A stretch of DNA of 41,246 bases. Origin: Anaerolineae bacterium. Lineage in GTDB: Bacteria; Chloroflexota; Anaerolineae; JAFGEY01. The notes beneath the pieces are model-generated. The model worked only from the letters and a program-made list of their open reading frames with translations, had not been told where the DNA came from and did no database searches. The position numbers and the translations under genes are program-made. The DNA is taken from NCBI GenBank assembly GCA_016929775.1, contig JAFGIE010000042.1, positions 1 through 41,246 of the forward strand, read 5' to 3'. Positions 7,658-15,174 of this stretch are shown here, piece by piece; the stretch's first letter is position 1; the number at the start of each line of letters is the position of its first letter.

Positions 7658-9120
7658 TTGATCAACCGGACCTCGGGCATCCACCTGTAAAAGTCGGTCG
7701 ACACGCGCAGACGGACCAACCAGCCGTAAGCCCGGGCCAACAAGCGCATGACGGGGGAGCGCATGGACTCGGGGACGGTCTTGCCGTCGAGGAAGAACGT
7801 GAAATACGCTGCCTTTTGCAGGAAAGCCTCCTCCTCGGGCGAGAGCCACGAGTAATCGATGTGCTCCCACCCCGATTCAGCCCATCCCTCCAGGTCTTCC
7901 GGTACGACCATGTCGTTCTCGGCGCAGTGCTCGTACAGCTCGGTCCCTGGATAGGGGCTGTACAGCTGCACGGGCGTCGTGTAGGCCCCAGGGTTATCGC
8001 GCACCAGGCGCGCCATGAGTCGGATCGTGTCCTTGACTTCGTCCACGGACTCGGTAGGAAAGCCGCCCATAAAGCTGAACTTGGGCGCGATGCCTGCCGC
8101 CTTGAGCTTGAGGTTCACGCGCACGATCTGCTCGCGCGTGATGTCTTTGCGGATGAACGCAAGCACGCGGTCGTTGCCCGCCTCCGCGCCGAGGTAGAGG
8201 TGCTTGAACCCTGCCCGGCGGAAGAGGCGCAGGTCGTCCATCGACATGCGGTCCACATAGTCGATCCGGCAGTTGGTGCGCAGGGTGACCTCGATCCCCC
8301 GCTCGACGATCAGCTCGCACACCCGGCGTGCCCGCTCGCGCCGCGTAAAGAACTCGTCGTCGATGATGTGGATCGCGTTGAGGTCGAACGTGCGCAGCAA
8401 GCGCTCGATCCGCGCCACCGTCCGCTCTGGGGCCTCGGCGCGGTACCGCCGCCCGTCGGGCACGACAGTCAGGTAGCAGTACCCGCAGTGCCACGGACAG
8501 CCTCGGCTGGTCGTGATCTGCAGCGAGCGCTCGCCCGGCACCTCGGAGAGGACATAGTGCTCGACGTTGACCAAGCCATAGTCGAGCAGGGGCCAATCGT
8601 CCATCGGCGTGTAGAACCGAGGGACGTTGTGGATCACGCGCCCATCCTGTTCCCACACCAGTCCTGCAATCGCGCCGATCACGGTGGATGATAGACGGGC
8701 GTGCGGTCCGTGCTCGCGCAACGCCTGGCTTAGCTCGAGCGCCGTGATCTCGCCCTCGCCGACCGCGACCACGTCGACCAGCGGGTGGGCGAGCGTCTGT
8801 TCGGGCAAGATCGTGGGATGCACGCCGCCCCACACGATCGGGACGTCGGGTGCGACTTGGCGCGCGATCCGGCTAGCCGCCAGCCCCCACTCGATCTGTC
8901 GGCCCGTCATCGCGCTCACACCCACCCACAGGGGCGGGTCTCGCAGGGCCTCGCGCAGGGTCGTCTCCCATGCCGCGTCGACGCGCTGGTCGATCACCTG
9001 CACCGAAAAGCCGTTCTCTTGGAGTACAGTCCCAATGTACAGGGCTGCCAGCGGCAGCCGCGTGGTGACGTTCACGATATCCCACAGCGTACGAGGGTAG
9101 ATCAGGATCACATCTGCCAT
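7633..9120 (-). CDS. B12-binding-domain radical SAM protein
   Basis: A 495-residue enzyme with an N-terminal cobalamin-binding-like Rossmann domain (about 1-140, with V-W-G-G-V-H-P-T) and a radical SAM core. The cluster motif is C208-P-W-H-C212-G-Y-C215. Further core segments are I-H-I-I-D-D-E-F-F, L-R-T-N-C-R-I-D and L-Y-L-G-A-E-A-G. This layout is that of the class B methylase/cyclase group (BchE, HpnP, HpnR and many unassigned enzymes). It would generate a 5'-deoxyadenosyl radical for methyl transfer or C-C bond chemistry. The substrate is unknown. The first gene of a two-gene unit, it is followed by the solute-binding lipoprotein, an unusual partner. A promoter lies at 9150-9178. Confidence 0.88.
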   Translation of the reverse strand: MADVILIYPRTLWDIVNVTTRLPLAALYIGTVLQENGFSVQVIDQRVDAAWETTLREALRDPPLWVGVSAMTGRQIEWGLAASRIARQVAPDVPIVWGGVHPTILPEQTLAHPLVDVVAVGEGEITALELSQALREHGPHARLSSTVIGAIAGLVWEQDGRVIHNVPRFYTPMDDWPLLDYGLVNVEHYVLSEVPGERSLQITTSRGCPWHCGYCYLTVVPDGRRYRAEAPERTVARIERLLRTFDLNAIHIIDDEFFTRRERARRVCELIVERGIEVTLRTNCRIDYVDRMSMDDLRLFRRAGFKHLYLGAEAGNDRVLAFIRKDITREQIVRVNLKLKAAGIAPKFSFMGGFPTESVDEVKDTIRLMARLVRDNPGAYTTPVQLYSPYPGTELYEHCAENDMVVPEDLEGWAESGWEHIDYSWLSPEEEAFLQKAAYFTFFLDGKTVPESMRSPVMRLLARAYGWLVRLRVSTDFYRWMPEVRLIKWALANTK

Positions 9121-9149
9121 GCCGTGTCCTCGCCATCTTTTGGGCTCCG

Positions 9150-9178
9150 ATCATACCTGAATCAGGGGATTTCCGCAA
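9150..9178 (-). promoter_or_regulatory. Promoter of the radical SAM gene
   Basis: TTGCGG (9173-9178), a 17-bp spacer and TATGAT (9150-9155) on the minus strand. The hexamers lie partly inside the 3' end of thpR, and the -10 box is about 30 bases before the ATG at 9120. Confidence 0.65.
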
Positions 9179-9779
9179 CCCCTTCCGCCCCGCTGGCGGC
9201 TCGCCCTCCGAGCGGCGCCGCCTCGAGGGAGGTGTACACCGCACCCCCGGGAAGCAGCTCGCTGCGGATCAGGTGCACGGCGTCGACATCCATTTCGCCC
9301 AACCGCACTCGGGCGCGCGCGACGTACGCCCCCAGCGCCTCGACCGCCTCGCGGCTCCCTCCCTTTACCCGGCCCAGGGTCAGGTGCGGCGTGTACCGGC
9401 GTTGCTCAGGGCGGTAGCCCAGCGGCTGCAGCGCGCGCTCGACGTCGCCCTGCAAACGTACCAGCGCGCCCGTTGGCTCGTCCACGCCCACCCACACCAC
9501 GCGTGGGCGACGCACGTTCGGAAAGCAGCCCGTCCCCCCCAGCGAGAACGAGAACGGCGCGTGCCTGGCGCACACAGTGCGCAGCGCAGCCGCGATAGCG
9601 GGGACCTGGACGACCGGGACATCGCCCAGGAAGACGAGTGTCAGGTGAATCCCCTCGGGGCGCACCCAGCGCACCAGGCGCGGGGGGACATCCGCCTGCA
9701 TGCGCGCCTGCAGGTCGCCCAGCGCGCCGCGCAGCGCTGGGGCGAGATCAACGGCGATGAACGTGCGTAGCGTCTCCAT
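9162..9779 (-). CDS. thpR: RNA 2',3'-cyclic phosphodiesterase
   Basis: A 205-residue protein of the 2H phosphoesterase superfamily, LigT/ThpR type, which opens 2',3'-cyclic phosphates at RNA ends. Both H-x-T-L motifs are present: I-H-L-T-L-V-F-L-G in the first half and P-H-L-T-L-G-R-V in the second. The N-terminus R-T-F-I-A-V-D-L is typical. Length is close to the usual 180-200 residues, with a small Gly/Ala-rich extension at the C-terminus. AAGGAG sits six bases before the ATG. The gene is transcribed alone from a good promoter 130-160 bases upstream. Confidence 0.93.
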   Translation of the reverse strand: METLRTFIAVDLAPALRGALGDLQARMQADVPPRLVRWVRPEGIHLTLVFLGDVPVVQVPAIAAALRTVCARHAPFSFSLGGTGCFPNVRRPRVVWVGVDEPTGALVRLQGDVERALQPLGYRPEQRRYTPHLTLGRVKGGSREAVEALGAYVARARVRLGEMDVDAVHLIRSELLPGGAVYTSLEAAPLGGRAASGAEGVAEIP

Positions 9780-9909
9780 GCCTCGCTCCTTAGCCCGAGA
9801 ATGGGGAACAGAGGTCGTGTGCGCCCCACAGGGCGCAAGGGGCATTCCCTCGCTGCACCGCCATCGCCCTGTCTCACGGGAGACGACGACGATCCAGCGC
9901 TGCCTGACC

Positions 9910-9938
9910 ATTATACCCGTGTACGCGGGCCCGTGCAA
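9910..9938 (-). promoter_or_regulatory. thpR promoter
   Basis: TTGCAC (9933-9938), a 17-bp spacer and a perfect TATAAT (9910-9915) on the minus strand. It would give a leader of about 125 bases. Confidence 0.8.
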
Positions 9939-10008
9939 AGCGGCGCCCGCGACCGTATGTCCTTCACTTGATTCCTGAACCATGGTAGAACATTCGACGG
10001 GCAACCGT

Positions 10009-10038
10009 ATGGCAGTCCCGCCAAACTTGGTGTACAAT
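10009..10038 (+). promoter_or_regulatory. Promoter of the membrane-anchored hypothetical gene
   Basis: TACAAT (10033-10038) preceded at 18 bp by ATGGCA (10009-10014, four of six matches). It lies about 60 bases before the ATG at 10101. The -35 box is weak. Confidence 0.55.
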
Positions 10039-10100
10039 AGGGTCACGGCATCCCGAGTTCGATCGGGGACAGCGCCGGGAAGGACCAGAGAGGGACCTGC

Positions 10101-11090
10101 ATGGGGATCGACTTTGAGTGGCAAGCCGGAGACGACCGGGGAGGATGGGAAACGGTCGCCCAGCAAGCGAGCAGGCGGCGGAGACGCCTGGCGCGCTGGG
10201 TCGTCTACCTCGCCCTTGCCCTGGTCGTGGGTGCTGCAGTGGGGGGCTATGTCGCCTTGCAGCGTCGCTACGAACTGGCGTACCAGCAGATCGTGTTCCA
10301 GATCCAGAGCGTGATCGACCTCGAAGCGATCGCCTACGCATGCGGCGATGTCGCGCTCTACCTCGCACAGCAGGATGCCGAGGCGCCAGACTGGTACGAC
10401 CGGCAGCAAGAGCGGATCGCCGCGGACTGTTCAGGTGACGGATCGCTATCGCCGGAATGTGCACCGGCGCTCCCCGCCGAGGTCCAGGACGTCGACCTAC
10501 GCGCCGGCGTCGCGTGGGTCGAGGTGATCGAGGGCGATCCGCCCGTGCGCAAGGCGCGCTTCTACCGCCAGACCGACTATGCTTGGGTGCACACCGCGCC
10601 CCAGGTCAGCTTTTGGGGGCACGCGATCGAGCTGCACTACGGGGACCTGATCGCCCGCTACCACAAGCGAGACCAGCCGCACGTCGATCCCCTGATCGAG
10701 CGCATCGCGCAGGCGTACTGGGACACCTGTGCGCAAATCGGCTGCGCGGAGGATGCCACCCTGATCGTGAACTTTGCCGTGGACGCGAACCTCGCCGCGG
10801 GCGTCGTCCCCCCGCTGACCGGGTCAGAATGGGTCATCCCCTCGCCTTGGCTGTCCGGGCTCCCGGCAGAGGGCGAGTGGCCCGAGGCACAGCTCGATGC
10901 GCTCGCCTTCCTGGTCGCGCGCGGCATCGCTGCGCAGCACGTGCGGGACACGCACGGACAGGGCCTCAGCCCGTCCCTGGTCGCGCGTGCCACGTGGTAT
11001 GGCGAACCGAAGGGGACAGACGCCCTGCTCGACACGAGGTTGCCGGTACGCGTGACGCTGGCGCACGACCGCCCGCACGGCACGGACTGA
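10101..11090 (+). CDS. Single-pass membrane protein of unknown function
   Basis: A 329-residue protein not recognised. The first 30 residues are cytoplasmic and end in a run of arginines (S-R-R-R-R-R-L-A-R-W). One membrane helix follows (about 34-52) and then an extracytoplasmic domain of about 275 residues. The positive-inside rule puts the large domain outside. Four cysteines in that domain (Y-A-C-G-D, A-D-C-S-G, P-E-C-A-P, and T-C-A-Q-I-G-C later) could form disulfides. It contains L-I-E-R-I-A-Q-A-Y-W-D-T-C, but no catalytic motif is evident. An AGAGAGGG sits just before the ATG. It appears monocistronic, with its own promoter. Confidence 0.75.
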   Translation: MGIDFEWQAGDDRGGWETVAQQASRRRRRLARWVVYLALALVVGAAVGGYVALQRRYELAYQQIVFQIQSVIDLEAIAYACGDVALYLAQQDAEAPDWYDRQQERIAADCSGDGSLSPECAPALPAEVQDVDLRAGVAWVEVIEGDPPVRKARFYRQTDYAWVHTAPQVSFWGHAIELHYGDLIARYHKRDQPHVDPLIERIAQAYWDTCAQIGCAEDATLIVNFAVDANLAAGVVPPLTGSEWVIPSPWLSGLPAEGEWPEAQLDALAFLVARGIAAQHVRDTHGQGLSPSLVARATWYGEPKGTDALLDTRLPVRVTLAHDRPHGTD

Positions 11091-11105
11091 GGTCGGGCAG
11101 CGCGC

Positions 11106-11282
11106 CTAGCCGGAGGGCGCCTCACAGTCTTGCTCGTTTTCCGCGGGCAGCTTGCGTCCGTTCCTGTACGCCGCCAGGTCGCGCGCCACGATCCGGTAGC
11201 GCAGCGACAGCCGCACAACGCAGTACACGGTCAGCGCGAGCCCAAGCACGATCACCCCCGTACTCAACACCTCCAGCAGCAC
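11106..11282 (-). CDS. 58-residue single-pass membrane protein
   Basis: A short gene easily missed because of its length. GTG at 11282 is preceded by GGAG eight bases upstream and ends at TAG 11108-11106. The product starts M-L-L-E-V-L, has one membrane helix (about residues 8-24), then a basic segment (R-L-S-L-R-Y-R-I-V-A-R-D) and an acidic tail ending E-Q-D-C-E-A-P-S-G. It has a promoter of its own with TTGTCG, 17 bp and TATGCT (11336-11364). Function is unknown. The combination of promoter, ribosome site and a sensible topology makes it more than a random frame; homologues were not checked. Confidence 0.6.
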   Translation of the reverse strand: MLLEVLSTGVIVLGLALTVYCVVRLSLRYRIVARDLAAYRNGRKLPAENEQDCEAPSG

Positions 11283-11335
11283 GTATCTCGCTCCGTCGCC
11301 CCACGCAACCTACACCTGGCAAGGACACCTGCCCC

Positions 11336-11364
11336 AGCATAGCACGAAGCGCCCGATCCGACAA
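11336..11364 (-). promoter_or_regulatory. Promoter of the 58-residue membrane protein
   Basis: TTGTCG (11359-11364), a 17-bp spacer and TATGCT (11336-11341) on the minus strand. It lies about 54 bases before the GTG start. Confidence 0.6.
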
Positions 11365-11418
11365 GCGCACCAAACGCGGGGACCGCCAGACCCGAGGCGA
11401 TCGGCGTGCGGGTCCAGT

Positions 11419-11447
11419 TTGACAGCACGCGCCGGGCGTGCCATAAT
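11419..11447 (+). promoter_or_regulatory. Promoter of the DUF456 gene
   Basis: Perfect TTGACA (11419-11424), a 17-bp spacer and CATAAT (11442-11447). It ends 30 bases before the chosen ATG. Confidence 0.82.
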
Positions 11448-11476
11448 CTGCCCCATACGACGACGGAGTGGGGACA

Positions 11477-11989
11477 ATGGTCTTGCCCGTATGGGCGTTC
11501 TATCTCGCGATCGTGGTCTTGTTGCTCGGCCTGATCGGCGTGGTGCTGCCGGCAGTGCCTGGCGTAGGACTGATGTGGGTCGTGATCGTGGTCTATGCGA
11601 TCGCAGAGCGGTTCGCGACGATCGACCCCCTCTCCTTTGCCGTGCTGACCCTCCTCGGCGCCATTGGCGCCACGTCAGACCTCTGGCTGGGGCAGCTTGG
11701 GGCGCAGGTAGCGGGCGCTTCCCTGTGGTCGACGGTCTTGGGTACGCTCGGGGCATTGCTGGGGGGGCTGGTCGGCTTTCTGGTCGCCGGCGTCGGAGCG
11801 GTGCCTGGGATGTGGATCGGTTCGATGCTGGGCGTGCTGCTCAACGAGTACCGCGAGCGACGCGATTGGCGTGTGGCGTGGAAGGCAGTCACCGGGCTGG
11901 CGATCGGTTCTCTGCTCTCGGTCGTGGTCGAGATGGCAATCGGCTTGACCATGATCGCCATCTTTGTCTGGCAGGTGCTGCGCGGTTAG
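11477..11989 (+). CDS. DUF456-family membrane protein
   Basis: A 170-residue hydrophobic protein of the DUF456 family. It shows the family's repeated Gly-rich membrane pattern: G-L-I-G-V-V-L-P-A-V-P-G near the N-terminus, then G-A-L-L-G-G-L-V-G-F, G-V-G-A-V-P-G-M-W-I-G and helices to the end, with about five to six membrane segments. The molecular role of the family is not established. The ATG at 11477 is preferred over the GTG nine bases earlier because GGAG lies eight bases before it. Its stop overlaps the stop of the convergent histidine kinase by three bases, so no terminator separates them. Confidence 0.85.
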   Translation: MVLPVWAFYLAIVVLLLGLIGVVLPAVPGVGLMWVVIVVYAIAERFATIDPLSFAVLTLLGAIGATSDLWLGQLGAQVAGASLWSTVLGTLGALLGGLVGFLVAGVGAVPGMWIGSMLGVLLNEYRERRDWRVAWKAVTGLAIGSLLSVVVEMAIGLTMIAIFVWQVLRG

Positions 11990-14121
11990 CGCACCGTTGC
12001 GCCTTCCTCCCACAGCGGCAGGTGGACCACGAACGTGCTGCCCAGGCGAGGAAAGCTCTCCACCCGGATCGAGCCCCCGTAGCTTTCGACGATCGACTTG
12101 ACGATCGCCAGCCCCAGGCCCGTCCCCTGGATGCCACGTGTGTCGGGGTTCTGGACGCGGTAGAACTTTTCAAAGAGCATCTCCTGCGCCTCAGGGGAGA
12201 TGCCAACTCCCGTATCCTGCACTTCCATGATCACACACGCCTCTCCGAACCGGGCGCTGATCCGCACCTCCCCATCCGGCGTGAACTTGATCGCGTTGTT
12301 GAGCAGGTTGGTGACCACTTGGTCAAGGCGCAGGCGGTTGCCGCGGACGAGCGGCAGCGCGCGCGGCAGATCGACCACCAGCGCCAGGCCCTGCTCCTCA
12401 GCCAAGGGACGGCACGAGCCCGCCGCCTTGGCGACGATCTCGTCTAGCGCGCACGGTTCGACGTCCATGCCGACCCCCGCTTCGATCCGCGCGATGTCGA
12501 GCAGATCCCGCACCAATTCGGAGATGCGGCGCACCACGGCGAGGATGTACTCGACCTCGCGCTGCTGCTCCTGGTTGAGCGGACCCAGGCGGGGGAGCAG
12601 CTCGGCGCTGCTCTGGATCACCTGCAGCGGCGAGCGCAGGTCGTGCGACACGGTGGAGACAAACTCGGACTTGATCTCGTCCAGCTCTTTGAGGTACGTA
12701 ATGTCCTGCATCACCGCCACCTTGCCCACGTCGGGCACGGTGGTGATACTGGCGTGCAAGGTACGCCCATCCGCCAGCTGCAGCTCAGTCGAGTGCATCA
12801 CGTTCTCGGCGGCGCATTGCCAGAACGCCCACAGTGCCTGGTTGTCGATCGCCTCAGCCAGGGGCGTGCCTGGTGCGGGCGCCGCGTCGTGGCGGAAGGC
12901 GCCCTGCGCAGCAGGGTTAAAGACCAGGATCCGGTCCGCCGGATCGGTGATCACGATCGCGTCATCTGTGCCGTTGATCAGCGCCGCCAGCGTGGCTTGC
13001 TCGTCCTGGATCCGGCTGAACAGGCGCGCGTTCTCGATCGCCACCGACACCTGCGCCGCCAAGGCCTCCAGCAGGTACTGGTCCTCCTCAGAGAACGCGC
13101 CCACCTGCGTGCTGGCGACGTCGAGGACGCCGATCATCTCGTCCACGCCGGCGCCCACGGTGCGCGTTCGGTCCAGGACCTTGAGCGGCACGCCCAATTG
13201 GCTGCGGATGTCCTCCAACTCGTAGCGCGCCATGTAACGCGGGTCGTCGCGTACGTCGCGCACCACACACGATCGCCCGTGCTCGACCACCCAACCGGCG
13301 ATGCTTGGCTCGTCCCTGCCTAGCGGCAGCCGCACCTCCGGGATGGTCTGGTACAGGTAGGTGATCCCCGAGCGGAAGACGAGCTCTTGGCCCTCGATCA
13401 AGCCAATGGTCACATAGTAACAGTCAAACGTCTCGCGGATCAGGCGCACGATCTCCCACATCAGCTGGTCGATGTCGAGCTGTGTCCCGATGTCATGGCT
13501 GATCTCGCTGATCAGGGCTAGGTCCCGGCTGCGCCGCGCGGCAAGGCGCACGCTCCGCGCGGCGTCGACGGCAAGCGCGATCGGATCGGCGACCTCCAGG
13601 AGCAGGGCAAGATCCTGGCGATCGAAGGCGCCAGGGGTGGGAGACGCGACGAGGCAGGCGCCGTGCAGCCGATCGCCGCGCCACAGCGGGACAGCAGCGA
13701 CAGCACGAGGGCCCGCTGCGCCGTCCGCCAGATGCCGCCACCGCTCGTCGACGGCGGCGTCCTCGATCAGCATGCCCTCGCGCTGAGCGATCGCGTGCGC
13801 CACCAGCGCGGCATCGCCGATCGCCTGTCCCGCCAGCACATCGCCGGCGGGCGAGAGGACGCGCTCGACCAGTCCCTCGTCGTCCACCAGGACGACAGCG
13901 GCGTGGGCTGCGCCGAGGTGCGTGCAGACTGCCCTCAACGCCTCCCCGAGCGCAGCATCGAGGTCCGTCTGGGAGACGAGGGTGCGCCCGACCTGGCACA
14001 GAAGCTGCTCGCGCGCACACGCACGGTCACGCTCGACGCGGAACGCATCAAGTGCGTGCTGGCGCTCGTCCCACCCGCGACGCCGCTCTGAGTTGGCGGG
14101 CTGCTCATCCGCCCTGTGCAC
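11986..14121 (-). CDS. Orphan GAF-GAF-PAS hybrid-input histidine kinase
   Basis: A 711-residue cytoplasmic sensor kinase without membrane helices. The order is: short coiled N-terminus, GAF domain (about 40-190), second GAF (about 205-375, ending S-V-A-I-E-N-A-R-L-F), PAS (about 380-475, with I-T-D-P-A-D-R-I-L-V-F-N), HisKA with the phosphorylated His at H493 in S-T-V-S-H-D-L-R-S-P-L, and HATPase with N-L-L-N-N-A-I-K-F, D-T-G-V-G-I and G-T-G-L-G-L. It would sense small ligands or redox state through the GAF domains and phosphorylate a response regulator. No regulator gene is adjacent. The GTG start at 14121 has a GGAGG seven bases upstream. Its promoter is at 14176-14203. Confidence 0.92.
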   Translation of the reverse strand: MHRADEQPANSERRRGWDERQHALDAFRVERDRACAREQLLCQVGRTLVSQTDLDAALGEALRAVCTHLGAAHAAVVLVDDEGLVERVLSPAGDVLAGQAIGDAALVAHAIAQREGMLIEDAAVDERWRHLADGAAGPRAVAAVPLWRGDRLHGACLVASPTPGAFDRQDLALLLEVADPIALAVDAARSVRLAARRSRDLALISEISHDIGTQLDIDQLMWEIVRLIRETFDCYYVTIGLIEGQELVFRSGITYLYQTIPEVRLPLGRDEPSIAGWVVEHGRSCVVRDVRDDPRYMARYELEDIRSQLGVPLKVLDRTRTVGAGVDEMIGVLDVASTQVGAFSEEDQYLLEALAAQVSVAIENARLFSRIQDEQATLAALINGTDDAIVITDPADRILVFNPAAQGAFRHDAAPAPGTPLAEAIDNQALWAFWQCAAENVMHSTELQLADGRTLHASITTVPDVGKVAVMQDITYLKELDEIKSEFVSTVSHDLRSPLQVIQSSAELLPRLGPLNQEQQREVEYILAVVRRISELVRDLLDIARIEAGVGMDVEPCALDEIVAKAAGSCRPLAEEQGLALVVDLPRALPLVRGNRLRLDQVVTNLLNNAIKFTPDGEVRISARFGEACVIMEVQDTGVGISPEAQEMLFEKFYRVQNPDTRGIQGTGLGLAIVKSIVESYGGSIRVESFPRLGSTFVVHLPLWEEGATVR

Positions 14122-14175
14122 CGAATCCCCTCCACTTCCCGCGGGAGCGACTGCCGGGTCAGCTCCCTATGGCAC

Positions 14176-14203
14176 ATTATACCACGTTCCGCTCATCGAG
14201 CAA
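14176..14203 (-). promoter_or_regulatory. Promoter of the histidine kinase gene
   Basis: A perfect TATAAT (14176-14181) on the minus strand with TTGCTC (14198-14203) at a 16-bp spacer, about 55 bases before the GTG start. Confidence 0.65.
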
Positions 14204-14233
14204 GAACGCATGCAGCATAGCACAGCGCAACGT

Positions 14234-14288
14234 AAAAGGAGCAGCCTCTCGCCGCCGGTCCGGTGGACCTGCGGCGAGAGACCGCTCC
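14234..14288 (-). terminator. Strong Rho-independent terminator after the anchored laminin-G-like gene
   Basis: Reading the minus strand, a 51-base interrupted hairpin (14288-14238) is followed at once by TTTT (14237-14234). The core is the 10-bp stem CTCTCGCCGC/GCGGCGAGAG (14246-14255 with 14271-14280). It is capped by GGTCC/GGACC around a three-base loop and extended at the base by GGAGC/GCTCC across a symmetric three-base internal loop. It lies 70 bases after the stop of the gene ending at 14357. Confidence 0.85.
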
Positions 14289-14356
14289 GCTGGCTTCCTT
14301 GCGCGATGGACGTCCAGGGCGCGCTGCACCTCGGACGATCATCTCCTGGGCAATGC

Positions 14357-15085
14357 TCAGTAGGGCTGGCTGAGCGGCATCAGCCGAAAGTTGTCGTACT
14401 CGTTCACCCCGTCGTTCCACTCGTAGGTCGTGGCGACCAGTGCGACAAGGCGGTTGGTAGTGAATGGCAAGTCATAGGAGGCCCCTGGCAAGAGCTCGCC
14501 GTTGCAGTAGAGGCGAATGCCGCTGCGGCGGCTCACGATCGTCAGGTGGTTCCACTCTTCCCACCAGCGTACGAACGCCGGCGCCCCGCCTATCGGCGTG
14601 ATCCAGTCATAGTGACCATCCTCGGCCCGGGCAAAGCCCCAGAAATGCTGGTCAAAGTTGTACGCCAGCAGGAACGAGTAGTAGTCGCTCCAATCGTCGT
14701 CGCCGTCAAAGAGGACTCCGGCGCCGTTCAGCCACCTGCCCATCCTAAAGCGCACGTCGACGTCGATCTGGAAATCGCCCAGCGGACGCCAACCGGGGTA
14801 TGCGATGTTGTGGGCGCTATTGTCGTCCAGATAGGCGACCAGGCGTCCCCCTTCGTGCGCGAACCAGCCATCCACACCCGGCTCCTCGTACCAGGTGTTC
14901 CACGAGAACACCGAGCCGCTGAACCGCTCGATCCGCGTCGGTTCTGCGGCAAAGACGATCGGAAAATAGGCGACCGGCGACATCTCGCCCGCACGTACCG
15001 AGCTACGTGAGCCAGCCTTGCCAACCAAGACCAGGGAACCCACGAACATCACGATCAGAAGCCGTACAATCCATCTCTTGACCAA
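14357..15085 (-). CDS. Membrane-anchored laminin-G/glucanase-fold protein
   Basis: A protein of about 242 residues. A basic N-terminus (V-K-R-W) and one hydrophobic segment (about 6-22) form a signal anchor. The rest resembles a concanavalin-like (LamG/DUF1080) beta-sandwich: F-S-G-S-V-F-S-W-N-T-W near the start, alternating strands with G-V-L-F-D-G-D-D-D-W-S-D-Y-Y, W-N-H-L-T-I-V, G-I-R-L-Y-C-N-G-E-L-L and a closing Y-D-N-F-R-L. Such domains bind carbohydrate. No catalytic Glu pair is obvious. The start is taken as TTG 15085 because a perfect AGGAGG lies eight bases before it. The upstream ATG at 15112 has no ribosome site and would be only about 15 bases from the expected RNA start. It stands alone between a promoter and a terminator. 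Confidence 0.7.
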   Translation of the reverse strand: MVKRWIVRLLIVMFVGSLVLVGKAGSRSSVRAGEMSPVAYFPIVFAAEPTRIERFSGSVFSWNTWYEEPGVDGWFAHEGGRLVAYLDDNSAHNIAYPGWRPLGDFQIDVDVRFRMGRWLNGAGVLFDGDDDWSDYYSFLLAYNFDQHFWGFARAEDGHYDWITPIGGAPAFVRWWEEWNHLTIVSRRSGIRLYCNGELLPGASYDLPFTTNRLVALVATTYEWNDGVNEYDNFRLMPLSQPY

Positions 15086-15133
15086 GTCCCATACCTCCTG
15101 AGATGCCGTCATACGCCCAAGGCGTGAGGCGAG

Positions 15134-15162
15134 ATTATAGCATCGGTCTGTCGGTCCGTCAA
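15134..15162 (-). promoter_or_regulatory. Promoter of the laminin-G-like gene
   Basis: TTGACG (15157-15162), a 17-bp spacer and a perfect TATAAT (15134-15139) on the minus strand. Confidence 0.85.
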
Positions 15163-15174
15163 ACGGATCGCGCC

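Larger units (their letters stand above)
9780..10100 (+). other. Intergenic region: divergent promoters and two small hairpins
   Basis: No protein gene is supported here. The region holds the leftward thpR promoter (9910-9938) and the rightward promoter at 10009-10038. The roughly 125-base thpR leader contains two perfect short hairpins: TGCGCCC/GGGCGCA (9820-9837, 4-base loop) and GTCTC/GAGAC (9871-9884, 4-base loop). No U-run follows either, so they are not obvious terminators. Whether they control thpR is unknown. Confidence 0.6.
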
